Part shown: piece by piece, positions 16,835-25,548 of the stretch
Layout: every line of letters begins with the position of its first letter
Numbering within the stretch: the first letter of the stretch is position 1
Source: Sporomusa acidovorans
GTDB lineage: Bacteria > Bacillota > Negativicutes > Sporomusales > Sporomusaceae
Assembly: GCF_900101845.1 (NCBI RefSeq)
Contig: NZ_FNAM01000013.1
Coordinates: 1-64,000 of the forward strand
Direction: 5' to 3'
Length of the DNA stretch: 64,000 bases
Notes under the pieces: generated by a model
The model's database searches: none
What the model saw: the letters and a program-made list of their open reading frames with translations, nothing else
Told to the model about the DNA's origin: nothing
Program-made: the position numbers and the translations under genes

Positions 16835-17320
16835 TTAATTTTTTAGAACGTTATCTTTTTTGGCGATTATCAATCCATTATAACCATCGTTGACTGTATC
16901 GAATTCTACCGGTAGAACAACATTGCCCTGTTTATTATATAAGCCCCATTTGCTGTTAAGTTTTACCGCTGCCAGGTCACCTGGAAATTGCTGAATTTCA
17001 TCAAAAATAAGCGGCGTGATATTTTTTCCACTCTGATCCAAAAGTCCGTATTTTCCATTTTGTTTTGCATAAATAATTCCATTATTTAATTCTAATTTAT
17101 TAAATTCAATTGGTACTATTACTTTGTTGTCCCGGTTTATACAGCCATATTTTCCAGCTTTTTTAACTTTACTGATTATCTCCGGCTGGGGAACGGCGGC
17201 AATGCCACTAGCGGATTCTGTGGTTACGGCCGGCTCGGAGGCAAAAGCTGCGTTACCACACAACACAGCGATAAAAACTATTACCCCGCTTAGAGCCCGG
17301 ACTTTACCCCAAAACTTCAT
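16835..17320 (-). CDS. secreted WG-repeat protein
   Basis: A 161-residue protein with a Sec signal peptide (cleavage likely after AAFA, about residue 28). The mature part holds three WG-type repeats in a row, each of the form K-x-G-K-Y/W-G-x-x-x-x-x-G-x-x-x-x-P: KAGKYGCINRDNKVIVPIEF, QNGKYGLLDQSGKNITPLIF and LNSKWGLYNKQGNVVLPVEF. Such repeats form beta-hairpin scaffolds of unknown binding role. Probably periplasmic or surface located. Confidence 0.75.
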   Translation of the reverse strand: MKFWGKVRALSGVIVFIAVLCGNAAFASEPAVTTESASGIAAVPQPEIISKVKKAGKYGCINRDNKVIVPIEFNKLELNNGIIYAKQNGKYGLLDQSGKNITPLIFDEIQQFPGDLAAVKLNSKWGLYNKQGNVVLPVEFDTVNDGYNGLIIAKKDNVLKN

Positions 17321-17531
17321 ATTTTTAAATTCCTTTTTATTATTAAAATCTTATCCAACTAAATTCTATCAAGGCCAGCCGTGCTAACAGCCGTCTAAAG
17401 CAAGTTGCTCACAGGATAATTTTAGCTAACTTCACAGGAAAGCTGCTTGACCTCTAGGGTTCAAGCTCTGTCCTATTTCCATATTATATATTCTTCGGTA
17501 AATAGGGGATTCCCTGTAAAATGAAAAGTAA

Positions 17532-17573
17532 AGAAGCCGGTCAAAGGTTGCTCCACTCCTTTTAACCAGCTCT
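17532..17573 (-). terminator. terminator after glpP
   Basis: On the minus strand AGAGCTGGTTAAAAGG (17573-17558) pairs imperfectly with CCTTTGACCGGCTTCT (17547-17532) and is followed by TTACTTTTC. It follows the glpP stop by about 30 bp and would end the glycerol operon transcript. Confidence 0.55.
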
Positions 17574-17604
17574 TTCACTTATTAGCCCAGTATTTATTTT
17601 ACAA

Positions 17605-18213
17605 TTAGGATAGACGTTCTGTTGTCGACTTTGCAATTGAGAAATTCCATAGGCTGGGAGTGCTTGTATCGGCGCCCACTGCTCCTGCTTTAAGAATTTG
17701 TTTTACATCCTGAATGTTTTTGATTAAACCTGCAGCAATGATTGGTTGCTGAAAATGCCTTCTGACTTCTTCATACACCTTTAATACTGCCGCCCCTGGC
17801 ATAATTTCGATAAAATCCGGTTTAGACTGACGTAAAGCATTGATTCCACTGACCACAGAAGGTGTATCATGTGCAAAAATCCGCTGGGCTGTCAATAAAC
17901 CTTCCTTGTGGCCTGACGCTACTAGCTGTCCGTTCGGGGTGACAATCCCGTCTACATCCAGCTTTTCTTTTAAATATCGTATGGTAACCTTATCCCTTGC
18001 CATACCACCAATCATATCGACATGAACCAGCACCAGTTTATTATGCTTTCTTAAAGATTGGCTTATTTCGCCAATGTTAAATATATCGCCTGATGAAATC
18101 ATTACAATCCGGACACTGCTATTAATAGCGGTAGTAATCATCTCTGGTTTTTGGAGAGAAGCAATAATCGGGCATTCCCGTAATGCGGCCAAGACCTTCT
18201 CTTGAGAAAGCAT
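17605..18213 (-). CDS. glpP: glycerol-3-phosphate-responsive antiterminator GlpP
   Basis: A 202-residue TIM-barrel-like protein of the G3P_antiterm family. Conserved segments are CPIIASLQ, HVDMIGGMARDK, DGIVTPNGQLVASGHKEGL, IEIMPGAAV and PIIAAGLIKN. In Bacillus GlpP binds glycerol-3-phosphate and then the glpD leader RNA, preventing termination. ATG at 18213 was preferred over TTG 18234 because GAAGGGAAGAG precedes it. It is the last gene of the glp cluster; its probable RNA target is the stem-loop at 27185-27236 upstream of glpA. Confidence 0.92.
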   Translation of the reverse strand: MLSQEKVLAALRECPIIASLQKPEMITTAINSSVRIVMISSGDIFNIGEISQSLRKHNKLVLVHVDMIGGMARDKVTIRYLKEKLDVDGIVTPNGQLVASGHKEGLLTAQRIFAHDTPSVVSGINALRQSKPDFIEIMPGAAVLKVYEEVRRHFQQPIIAAGLIKNIQDVKQILKAGAVGADTSTPSLWNFSIAKSTTERLS

Positions 18214-18296
18214 AGTTACTCTTCCCTTCTCCAATCAACTTATTTTTTTATCTTCGATAATAATTAAGAATAATCCTGCAATTTAAAAAGCATATA

Positions 18297-19106
18297 TCAA
18301 TTTAAAATATACTTTTCAATTACGTCGGCTACACCATCATCATCATTAGTGCCTGTTACTAGCTGAGCAGCCTCTTTTACAGTTGATGGGGCATTGCCAA
18401 CAGCTACCCCCCAACCGGCATAGAGCATCATTGGAATATCGTTATTGCCATTACCAAAGGCTATAATCTCTTCCCGGTCGAATCGCAGCTTATCAGCAAT
18501 AAACTGCAAGGCAGTCCCCTTATTTACCGCGAGGTTGGTAATTTCCAAATAATTGGGCTTGGATTCGGCAATAGACAGGCTATTTTCTAGCCGGCTTTGA
18601 AGTACTTCCAGCATCTCGGATATTTTTGTCGGCTCCGCAATGGCCAACAACTTCGTCGGCGCCTTCTCCATAGCATATAAATGATCTCCCACCGCTATCG
18701 GCTTTGCTCCCGTAATTTCAGCGTATAACTTTGCATGCTTATCCATGTCCCGCACATACAATTCATCATCTATATAACTTTGAATATACCACTGCCGTTC
18801 CCGGCAAACTTTCAAAACCTGCGCAGCCGTTTGCGGATTAATCGGTAAATGAAAAAGTACTTTGCCTGAAGGATAATCGCTAACCATTGCTCCATTGTAA
18901 GTAATTAGCGGCATATCCAGTTCAAGCTGACTGGCAAAAGGGATTGTCGAACAATACATACGGCCGGTAGCCAAGGTTACTTTAATCCCGCAGCCTACTG
19001 CTTGGCGGATTGCTTGCTGAGTCCGCTGCGAAATAGCTATATGATTATTCAATAAGGTATCATCCAGATCAAAGACCATTAGTTTTATGCCTGCTTTTTT
19101 AAACAT
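18297..19106 (-). CDS. Cof-type HAD-IIB phosphatase
   Basis: A 269-residue HAD-superfamily phosphatase. Motif I is FDLDDTLLN (about residues 13-21), motif II is ATGR, and motifs III/IV include FGNGNNDIPMM with the metal-binding Asp; the C2B cap lies between. Such enzymes dephosphorylate sugar or polyol phosphates. GAGGAGGG precedes the ATG. It lies between glpC and glpP, so a housekeeping role such as removing excess glycerol or dihydroxyacetone phosphate is possible but unproven. Confidence 0.85.
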   Translation of the reverse strand: MFKKAGIKLMVFDLDDTLLNNHIAISQRTQQAIRQAVGCGIKVTLATGRMYCSTIPFASQLELDMPLITYNGAMVSDYPSGKVLFHLPINPQTAAQVLKVCRERQWYIQSYIDDELYVRDMDKHAKLYAEITGAKPIAVGDHLYAMEKAPTKLLAIAEPTKISEMLEVLQSRLENSLSIAESKPNYLEITNLAVNKGTALQFIADKLRFDREEIIAFGNGNNDIPMMLYAGWGVAVGNAPSTVKEAAQLVTGTNDDDGVADVIEKYILN

Positions 19107-19163
19107 AATACCCTCCTCGCCTGCACCTCATTATCCAAAGCACTTCATGTTATATACAACGGC

Positions 19164-19195
19164 CAATCAGGCGGAGTATACTCTCCGCCTGATTG
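19164..19195. terminator. 13-bp perfect stem-loop after glpC
   Basis: CAATCAGGCGGAG (19164-19176) and CTCCGCCTGATTG (19183-19195) pair perfectly around TATACT. It falls between glpC and the HAD gene. No long T tract follows on the minus strand, so it could be a partial terminator or an mRNA-stabilising 3' structure separating the main glp genes from HAD-glpP. Confidence 0.5.
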
Positions 19196-19207
19196 CAAAT
19201 CTGTATC

Positions 19208-20401
19208 TTATCGGCAAAAGATTTGAGCAAATATCTCAACCGGATGAAATGTTTGCTGCTTAGTTCCCTGCTCAATCTGTAAGCGGCAGGTAGCGCACTC
19301 CGTAATGACCTGGTCGGGATTACATTCATTAATGCTAGCAAACAAGGCCTGACCAATCTTCATCGAAATATCATATTTCTCATTTTTAAATCCATAAGTT
19401 CCCGACATTCCGCAACAGCCATTATCTACATCAACAATTTCCAGACCGGGGATACACTGCAGTAGTTTAACCCAGGGCTTCCCGATGCCTTGTGCTTTAA
19501 GATGACAGGGTGCGTGATAGGCTAATCTGCGAGAACTAGTAATTGGTTTTTGCTCCAGTTTCCCCTCCGCCTGCAAGTCTAACAAAAGTTCACCCAAATC
19601 GTAGGTATTGGCCGCTATCAACTGGGCCACTTTCACAAGCTCTTCATCCTCGCTGACTAGACCTACATACCGGGATTTAAGCGTATGACCGCAACTTGTG
19701 CAAGCGGTAATGATCTTACATCCATCCATCACAGCAGCTTTCATTGCCAGAATGTTGTTGCGAGCATCGGCTATTGCTTCCGCTTTATCATTAACAGCCG
19801 GCAGGCCGCAACAGCCTGTTTGCGCAATTTCCACTGTATATCCTGCCTTTTCGAGAACTTTTACCGTGGCCACGCCTACTTCGGGTTGGTTATATTTGAT
19901 GTAACAACCCGGAAAGAAAAGTACCGGTTCCTTTTGCCGGTTCTGCCGTTTCATTGCCGATCCTGTCAGCGTTTTCGATGAATAGGCTGGCAGTTTACGT
20001 TTGGCGCTAATCCCCCCCAAAGGCATAAACGGAGTTACCGCTTTGAGAACACAGTTAGTAACCGGCGTTATAAATGTACTCATTTTTCCCAGCAAAGCGG
20101 GGCGGGCAAAGAAATAGTCGCGAATTTTTTTTACTCCCCCTTTTTTTTGCCGCGCCTTGGCTTCGGCAATATACTCTGCCACATGAACCTGATTAGGGCA
20201 ATTTAATTCGCACTGACCGCATCCCAGACAATAATCGACCCACTCCATATCACAATCTATGCCTTCCTGGCGGAAGCGCTCGATATCCGAGCCCAGCTTT
20301 TTGGGGCCGGGGTAATCAGGACAGACTTCTAACAAGGGGCATACGGTATTACAGTAAGAACATTTGAGACAGCAATCCAGATTTAGGTTTTCTTTTTTCA
20401 T
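19208..20401 (-). CDS. glpC: anaerobic glycerol-3-phosphate dehydrogenase iron-sulfur subunit GlpC
   Basis: A 397-residue membrane-associated electron-transfer subunit. Two [4Fe-4S] motifs are near the N-terminus, CLKCSYCNTVCP (about residues 11-22) and CLGCGQCELNCP (about 57-68). Two CCG domains follow (FFPGCYIKYNQPEVG...GCCGLPA; YHAPCHLKAQGIG...GCCGMSG), as in heterodisulfide-reductase-like subunits. It passes electrons from GlpA to menaquinone. The ATG at 20401 overlaps the glpB stop (ATGA); the longer frame to 20452 would overlap glpB by 55 bp and is rejected. Confidence 0.93.
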   Translation of the reverse strand: MKKENLNLDCCLKCSYCNTVCPLLEVCPDYPGPKKLGSDIERFRQEGIDCDMEWVDYCLGCGQCELNCPNQVHVAEYIAEAKARQKKGGVKKIRDYFFARPALLGKMSTFITPVTNCVLKAVTPFMPLGGISAKRKLPAYSSKTLTGSAMKRQNRQKEPVLFFPGCYIKYNQPEVGVATVKVLEKAGYTVEIAQTGCCGLPAVNDKAEAIADARNNILAMKAAVMDGCKIITACTSCGHTLKSRYVGLVSEDEELVKVAQLIAANTYDLGELLLDLQAEGKLEQKPITSSRRLAYHAPCHLKAQGIGKPWVKLLQCIPGLEIVDVDNGCCGMSGTYGFKNEKYDISMKIGQALFASINECNPDQVITECATCRLQIEQGTKQQTFHPVEIFAQIFCR

Positions 20402-21522
20402 CCTATATTGTCCCCCCCCGCTGCCAGCACTCCTGCGCGGTAACCTGTCCATATCGCCAAAGCATTCCCATTTTTACAGTCAGAGGTCTCTAACATATCA
20501 CCTGCGCCATATATATTTGCCGCAAATGGGATGTTTTGCTCATTCAATAACTGCATAGATTCATTTACTAAACAATCATCCTGCAGGAATGTTTCCGTTT
20601 TTTGACTTGGTGTTCTTATAGCCAAGCTACTCTTATTGATTCTACCGGTGGCAACGATAATGCTCCCGACTTTAATCACACGGTTCCGGCCAGGCGTATC
20701 CACAAATGCCGCTGTACAAATTCCATCTTCTACCTGGAGGGCTTGTACCGGATAACCGGAAATAATTTCTACACCGGATTGTTTCAGGTATTTCTGCATA
20801 GCGTGCAGAACCCGCAGACCTACCATGGAAGGCGGCAGTGTAATCAATTCTCCTACAGAACACCCAATTTGCCGGGCAAGTCCGTTGAATTCCCCTGAGC
20901 CCATTGTCATTCCGAAAATCGCCGGCAACAGCAGCAAGTCCTGGTTTTTGACCAGCGGTTTAAGCAGCTCAGCCAGTTGCGCCTGTCTTTGCTTATCTTC
21001 CAGATGGTTAGCTACTTCCAAGCTGGTAAAGAAACCATTTCGCACCCAAGGAATTTCGATAGTAGCAGTTCTGTAGGTTACTTGCAGACCTATTTGCTTT
21101 ACAGATGAAGTAAGCAGTTCGGCGGTCAGTCCCGCACTAAAGCCGCTCAACCCGCGAATTCCCACAATCATGACTTTACTGCCGTTGACCGGCCTGCCGG
21201 CCCAAAGAGAGAAAGGAGCCAATGCTATCTCTTGAAGTCCCCCTATAATATCAGGAATGAATGTACTCCCTGTAAAAGCGCCCTTATATTCGCATTCGGC
21301 GGCAATTGTTATGTCCTTAAAAAAATCCAGGGCTTCCTGAAGATAGGGCTGTTCCTTATTCATTCCCCGGATACTTACTGTAGCACCACTTAAGGCAAAA
21401 GTACCGGGGCCGCTGGTTACTAAAATTACCTGTGCGCCATTTTTCATTGCCGCTAAAGCGGCAGTGATTCCCGCCAAACCGCCACCAATAACGAGAACCG
21501 TCTTATTTGGAGCATTATCCAT
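20398..21522 (-). CDS. glpB: anaerobic glycerol-3-phosphate dehydrogenase subunit GlpB
   Basis: A 374-residue flavoprotein. The N-terminal Rossmann motif VLVIGGGLAGITAALAAMKNG (about residues 8-28) binds the dinucleotide; LWAGRPVNGSKVMIVGIRGL and the C-terminal NIYGAGDMLETSDC are typical of GlpB. It links GlpA and GlpC in the membrane complex. ATG at 21522 follows AGGTGA; a GTG at 21531 is possible. glpC overlaps it by 4 bp. Confidence 0.9.
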   Translation of the reverse strand: MDNAPNKTVLVIGGGLAGITAALAAMKNGAQVILVTSGPGTFALSGATVSIRGMNKEQPYLQEALDFFKDITIAAECEYKGAFTGSTFIPDIIGGLQEIALAPFSLWAGRPVNGSKVMIVGIRGLSGFSAGLTAELLTSSVKQIGLQVTYRTATIEIPWVRNGFFTSLEVANHLEDKQRQAQLAELLKPLVKNQDLLLLPAIFGMTMGSGEFNGLARQIGCSVGELITLPPSMVGLRVLHAMQKYLKQSGVEIISGYPVQALQVEDGICTAAFVDTPGRNRVIKVGSIIVATGRINKSSLAIRTPSQKTETFLQDDCLVNESMQLLNEQNIPFAANIYGAGDMLETSDCKNGNALAIWTGYRAGVLAAGGDNIG

Positions 21523-21576
21523 TTTTATCACCTGGCCTACTCGGTTTCGAATTACTGTTTTCCCGATAAATCACCG

Positions 21577-22326
21577 CTATAAAATTCCGATCGTCTTGCC
21601 AATGACAACGGATAATACTGCACCGGCAAACGGACCCGCAACCGGAATCCATGAGTACCCCCAGTCTGAATCACCTTTGCCGGCAATAGGCAAAATTGCA
21701 TGAGCAATGCGCGGTCCAAGATCCCGGGCCGGGTTGAGTGCGTACCCCGTAGGGCCACCAAAACTAAGACCCAATGCCCAAATTAGAATACCAACCATAT
21801 ACGGGCCAAAACCAACGGCAAATTTAGTGCCACCATCGCTGACTTCTTTGGAAAAAATCACAAAGATCATGAGTAACAAAAAAGCAGTAGCCAACGCTTC
21901 ACAAATTAGGTTCGCCGCAGTATTGCGAACAGCCGGGATAGTGCAAAAGCATCCCAGTTTGCTGGCTTTATCTTCAGTGAGTTCCCAATGCGGAAGAAAT
22001 ATCAGCCATGCGATAACAGCACCGGCAAAACCACCGGCCACTTCGGCCAACATAGTCATAACGGCATGTCCGGGAGTATAAACGCCTACCATCATTTTGG
22101 CCAATGTAACAGCCGGATTTAAATCGGCTTGAGGAGCACCGGTGGCAATGGCACTAAATACCCCTAGCAGCACAGCAAACCCCCAAGCGGCCGTGACCGC
22201 GATCCAGGCACCGCCACCACCGCCGCCGGCTGCCTTTGAACGTGTCAGGGTCAAATTTGCACATGCGCCAACACCAAAACTTAACAGGACTAAGGTTCCA
22301 AAAAATTCACCTAATAAGTTTGTCAT
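21577..22326 (-). CDS. glpF: glycerol facilitator (aquaglyceroporin)
   Basis: A 249-residue MIP channel with six helices and the two half-helix NPA motifs, DLNPAVT (about residue 70) and ALNPARD (about 200); the Asp after the second NPAR marks the glycerol-conducting class. An unusual run of six Gly follows the first helix. AGGAGC precedes the ATG at 22326. It brings glycerol in by facilitated diffusion for GlpK to phosphorylate. Confidence 0.93.
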   Translation of the reverse strand: MTNLLGEFFGTLVLLSFGVGACANLTLTRSKAAGGGGGGAWIAVTAAWGFAVLLGVFSAIATGAPQADLNPAVTLAKMMVGVYTPGHAVMTMLAEVAGGFAGAVIAWLIFLPHWELTEDKASKLGCFCTIPAVRNTAANLICEALATAFLLLMIFVIFSKEVSDGGTKFAVGFGPYMVGILIWALGLSFGGPTGYALNPARDLGPRIAHAILPIAGKGDSDWGYSWIPVAGPFAGAVLSVVIGKTIGIL

Positions 22327-22391
22327 AAGCAAATGCTCCTTTATTTAAAATATTCCGTAAATTATGAATAAATTTGTATATAGTTCATCAA

Positions 22392-23894
22392 TTAAACTTT
22401 AACTTTTTTAGCCCAGCCTCTGCAAAGTTGCACGGCCTCCTGCCAGCCCTGATAAAGATTGTCACGGCGTTCAGACGGCATTTCCGGCGTAAAGGTTCGG
22501 TCAATTGCCCATTGAGAAGCAATGTCATTCATACTCTGCCACAATCCGCTGCCTAATCCAGCCAGATAGGCTGCACCCAGAGCTGTCATTTCGGTAATTT
22601 GGGGTCTAATAACCGGTATGCCCAAAATATCGGACTGGAACTGGCAAAGCAAGCTATTTTTTACAGCCCCGCCATCCACCCGCAGTTCAGACACTTCAAT
22701 AGTTCCATCTTTTATGACAGCATTAATAATATCTTTAGTCTGATAGGCTAAAGCCTCCAGGCCAGCACGAATTAAGTGGTTCCTGCTAGTCCCACGGGTA
22801 ATACCGATGATCATTCCCCGCGCATACATATCCCAATAGGGCGCGCACAGGCCTACAAATGCCGGCACAAGGTAAACGCCGCCGGTGTCCGGGACCATAA
22901 AACCGTACCATTCCGTATCAGCCGCTGTATAGATAATTTTTGCTTCATCCCGCAGCCACTGAATGGTAGCGCCGGAGATAAAAATAACTCCCTCCAAAGC
23001 ATAACTTACTTTGCCATTAATACCCCAGGCAATCGTTGTCGTCAATCCTTCTTTAAATAGCGGCTTATCGCCGGTATTCATGACATATACCCCGGCTGTG
23101 CCAAAAGTGTTTTTAGCCATACCGGGTTTAAAGCAAGCCTGCCCAAAAAGCGCTGCTTGCTGGTCGCCGGCATCCCCTCTAATCGGTATCTCAGCCCCAA
23201 ATAAGGAGGCGCCAGCTACCCCAAAGTCACCGTTTGAATCAATTACTTGGGGAAGGATAGCCATCGGGATGTCCATTTTCCGGCATAGTTCCTCATCCCA
23301 CTCCATTTTCATAATATTAAAGAGCATAGTCCGGGAGGCATTAGAGTAATCGGTCTTATGGCTTTTGCCGCCTGTCAAATTCCAGATTAGCCAGGTATCA
23401 ATGGTTCCAAATAACAGTTCTCCCTGCTCGGCCCGTTGCCGTGCCCCGGGTATCCTATCTAGAATCCAAGGAATCTTTGACGCTGAGAAATAAGCATCAA
23501 TGACTAAGCCTGTTCTTTCTCTGATCTCTTCCGACAAGCCGTCTCCCACCCACTTTTCAATAATTTCCGCTGTTTGGCGTGACTGCCAGCAAATTGCGTT
23601 ATAAATGGGTTTTCCGGTGACTCTATCCCAGATAACCGAAGTTTCTCTTTGATTTGTTACACCAATCGCGCGTATTTCTCCAGGAGATATCTTAGCTTTG
23701 CTAATAGCCCTGCGAGCTACCTCAATCTGAGCCTCGAGTATCTCTTCCGCATCATGCTCGACCCAACCCGGAGTAGGAAAAATTTGTGTAAATTCCCGCG
23801 AACAATCACTGATAACATAGCCGCTTTTATCGAAGATAATTGCTCTCACACCGGTAGTGCCTTCATCAAGTGCCATAATATACTGTTTTTCCAC
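22392..23894 (-). CDS. glpK: glycerol kinase
   Basis: A 500-residue FGGY-family kinase that makes sn-glycerol-3-phosphate from glycerol and ATP. Visible are the N-terminal phosphate motif ALDEGTTGVRAI, GVTNQRETS, the FGGY signature region LFKEGLTTTIAW, and EALAYQTKDII. A HPr-phosphorylation-type His loop is not obvious. GTG at 23894 was chosen because GGAGGG precedes it by 7 nt; the frame runs to 23909. The product is both the GlpABC substrate and the GlpP effector. Confidence 0.95.
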   Translation of the reverse strand: MEKQYIMALDEGTTGVRAIIFDKSGYVISDCSREFTQIFPTPGWVEHDAEEILEAQIEVARRAISKAKISPGEIRAIGVTNQRETSVIWDRVTGKPIYNAICWQSRQTAEIIEKWVGDGLSEEIRERTGLVIDAYFSASKIPWILDRIPGARQRAEQGELLFGTIDTWLIWNLTGGKSHKTDYSNASRTMLFNIMKMEWDEELCRKMDIPMAILPQVIDSNGDFGVAGASLFGAEIPIRGDAGDQQAALFGQACFKPGMAKNTFGTAGVYVMNTGDKPLFKEGLTTTIAWGINGKVSYALEGVIFISGATIQWLRDEAKIIYTAADTEWYGFMVPDTGGVYLVPAFVGLCAPYWDMYARGMIIGITRGTSRNHLIRAGLEALAYQTKDIINAVIKDGTIEVSELRVDGGAVKNSLLCQFQSDILGIPVIRPQITEMTALGAAYLAGLGSGLWQSMNDIASQWAIDRTFTPEMPSERRDNLYQGWQEAVQLCRGWAKKVKV

Positions 23895-23990
23895 ACGTAT
23901 TCCCTCCACTCTATTCTCTTTGGAATTTTGTAGGCAACAGATTTAATTATATAAGCGAAAAGCTTATACTCTATTAACTAATACGGTTTG

Positions 23991-24024
23991 AGCCATGTAT
24001 GCTTACAGCAAAGCATACATGGCT
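23991..24024. terminator. 14-bp perfect stem-loop between the RuBisCO-like gene and glpK
   Basis: AGCCATGTATGCTT (23991-24004) and AAGCATACATGGCT (24011-24024) pair perfectly with a six-base loop. No T tract follows on the minus strand. It probably stabilises or partially terminates the mRNA between the two genes rather than fully separating them. Confidence 0.45.
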
Positions 24025-24093
24025 GCCAACCGATAGTTAAATGCTCTCTAGTGTTGGGTTTATTTCCATTTTTTAAATACACGGATTGTTTAA

Positions 24094-25422
24094 TTATGCT
24101 TCAATATCGTACAGCTTGTTATAATCGTCTACACCGTAGATACCCCAGGTTTTGATTGCCGCAGCCAATTCAGGCTGATTCTTAGCCGCTTCAGCAATAT
24201 CAATGCCTTTCATCACAGCGTCAATAGCCTGGCGGAAGGCAATTGCTCCAGCTTTCGGTCCCAGAGGATGCCCGTGGATACCGGCGCCGACCCCAATAAC
24301 AATGTCGCTGCCGAGATTATCCATCAAGTAAGGTACCATTCCCGGCGTTACCCCGCCACCGATATGGGTAAAGGTTTGCTTGATATGATACATTTTAGAA
24401 TAGCCGATATGCCAGGTACGTACGAATTTTTCCTTAAGGGCATTAAACTTAGCCGATGGAGCCACATTGAGGGACATATCACCGCCGCAGATTCTGATTA
24501 GCTTCTGCGCCACTTCGGTACTCATCCCCTGATAAGGCGACACTGTCTGGGCTCCGCCGTAACAAGTATGAACACAAATAGGAACGCTAATATTCGGGTC
24601 TTCCGCCAACATCCGTAACCCGGAGTATCCTACGCCAAATACATTTACCATGATGGCATTGGCACCGGCTTCGATGGCCCGGTAAGCATTATCACGAAGA
24701 CGTACTACCTCATCCGTAACATTCACTGTAAATAAAGTCATTTCCCCCTTTTCCGCGTCGGCTCGCTTCGCAGCTGCCATATAAGCCTTAACCCGTTCTA
24801 CCAGTGGTGAAAAAGCCGGACTGCCGGCGATCAGTTCATCATCTTTGATCCAGTCGGTGCCACCAACGGCGGCATGGTAGAAAAGTTCGGCTCCTTCCTC
24901 CGGCGTAATACCGGTACAAGGTTTGATCATGTTATTGACAATGGGGCGTTCGGGAATATTCATTAATTTTCGCAAACCGGAAATACCGAACTTCGGACCT
25001 TTAAATTGCTTCAAAAAACTTTCCGGGAATTCTAAGTCTACTAGTTTAAGATTGGGCATAGACGATATGTTACCAATGACTGTAGACAGCATTAACGGAA
25101 TATTATCATAAAAATTGACCCAGGGGTAAGCACATCGTAAAATGAAATACCGTGTCTGATCTTTAGGCATCTGGGCAATCAATTCATAGTTGGGAACGCT
25201 GTATATGCCGATTATTTTTGCAGCACTTCTGGCTCTGACAGCCTCGGTTTCCCCTGGTACGGCAAACCAGGAACCGGAGGACTGTTCAATAGCCAAAGCT
25301 GCCGATTTTGTAACTAAATCGGCCTGGGCACCGCCTCCTACCAAATAAGTAGCAACTACATAATCCTTATTGTCAATACCCTCACTTAAAGGAAACAAAC
25401 TAGGATTGTACAATTCTTTCAT
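24094..25422 (-). CDS. RuBisCO-like protein (form IV) within the glycerol operon
   Basis: A 442-residue homologue of the RuBisCO large subunit. The carbamylation site GGTDWIKDDE (about residues 184-193) keeps the Lys, Asp and Glu metal ligands, and IKPCTG keeps the first catalytic Lys, but the second Lys of KPK is Cys. The HRA motif is VHTCYGG, and the phosphate-site glycines survive as HIGGGVTPG and GVGAGIHGHPLG. No loop-6 Lys is recognisable. This pattern is that of form IV RuBisCO-like proteins (enolase, isomerase or transcarboxylase chemistry), not CO2 fixation. RBS AAGGAG. Its place between glpA and glpK implies a phosphorylated-polyol or ketose substrate; specificity is unknown. Confidence 0.92.
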   Translation of the reverse strand: MKELYNPSLFPLSEGIDNKDYVVATYLVGGGAQADLVTKSAALAIEQSSGSWFAVPGETEAVRARSAAKIIGIYSVPNYELIAQMPKDQTRYFILRCAYPWVNFYDNIPLMLSTVIGNISSMPNLKLVDLEFPESFLKQFKGPKFGISGLRKLMNIPERPIVNNMIKPCTGITPEEGAELFYHAAVGGTDWIKDDELIAGSPAFSPLVERVKAYMAAAKRADAEKGEMTLFTVNVTDEVVRLRDNAYRAIEAGANAIMVNVFGVGYSGLRMLAEDPNISVPICVHTCYGGAQTVSPYQGMSTEVAQKLIRICGGDMSLNVAPSAKFNALKEKFVRTWHIGYSKMYHIKQTFTHIGGGVTPGMVPYLMDNLGSDIVIGVGAGIHGHPLGPKAGAIAFRQAIDAVMKGIDIAEAAKNQPELAAAIKTWGIYGVDDYNKLYDIEA

Positions 25423-25548
25423 TTTCTCAACAACTCCTTTTTACTAGTAAGTCATGACGCTTTACTCATTTGCTAACCCGACCACCGCTCACCACCTTGC
25501 AAAAGTATTTTATAATTAGAAAGCAAAGCTATATTGCCTTGTCTCCTC

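Noticed and set aside
20401..20452. Longer GlpC start at 20452
   Set aside because: It would add 17 residues read from within glpB; the ATG at 20401 gives the normal N-terminus and a 4-bp overlap.
24094..25422. CO2-fixing RuBisCO
   Set aside because: The second Lys of KPK, the HRA motif and a recognisable loop-6 Lys are missing, so carboxylation is not expected.
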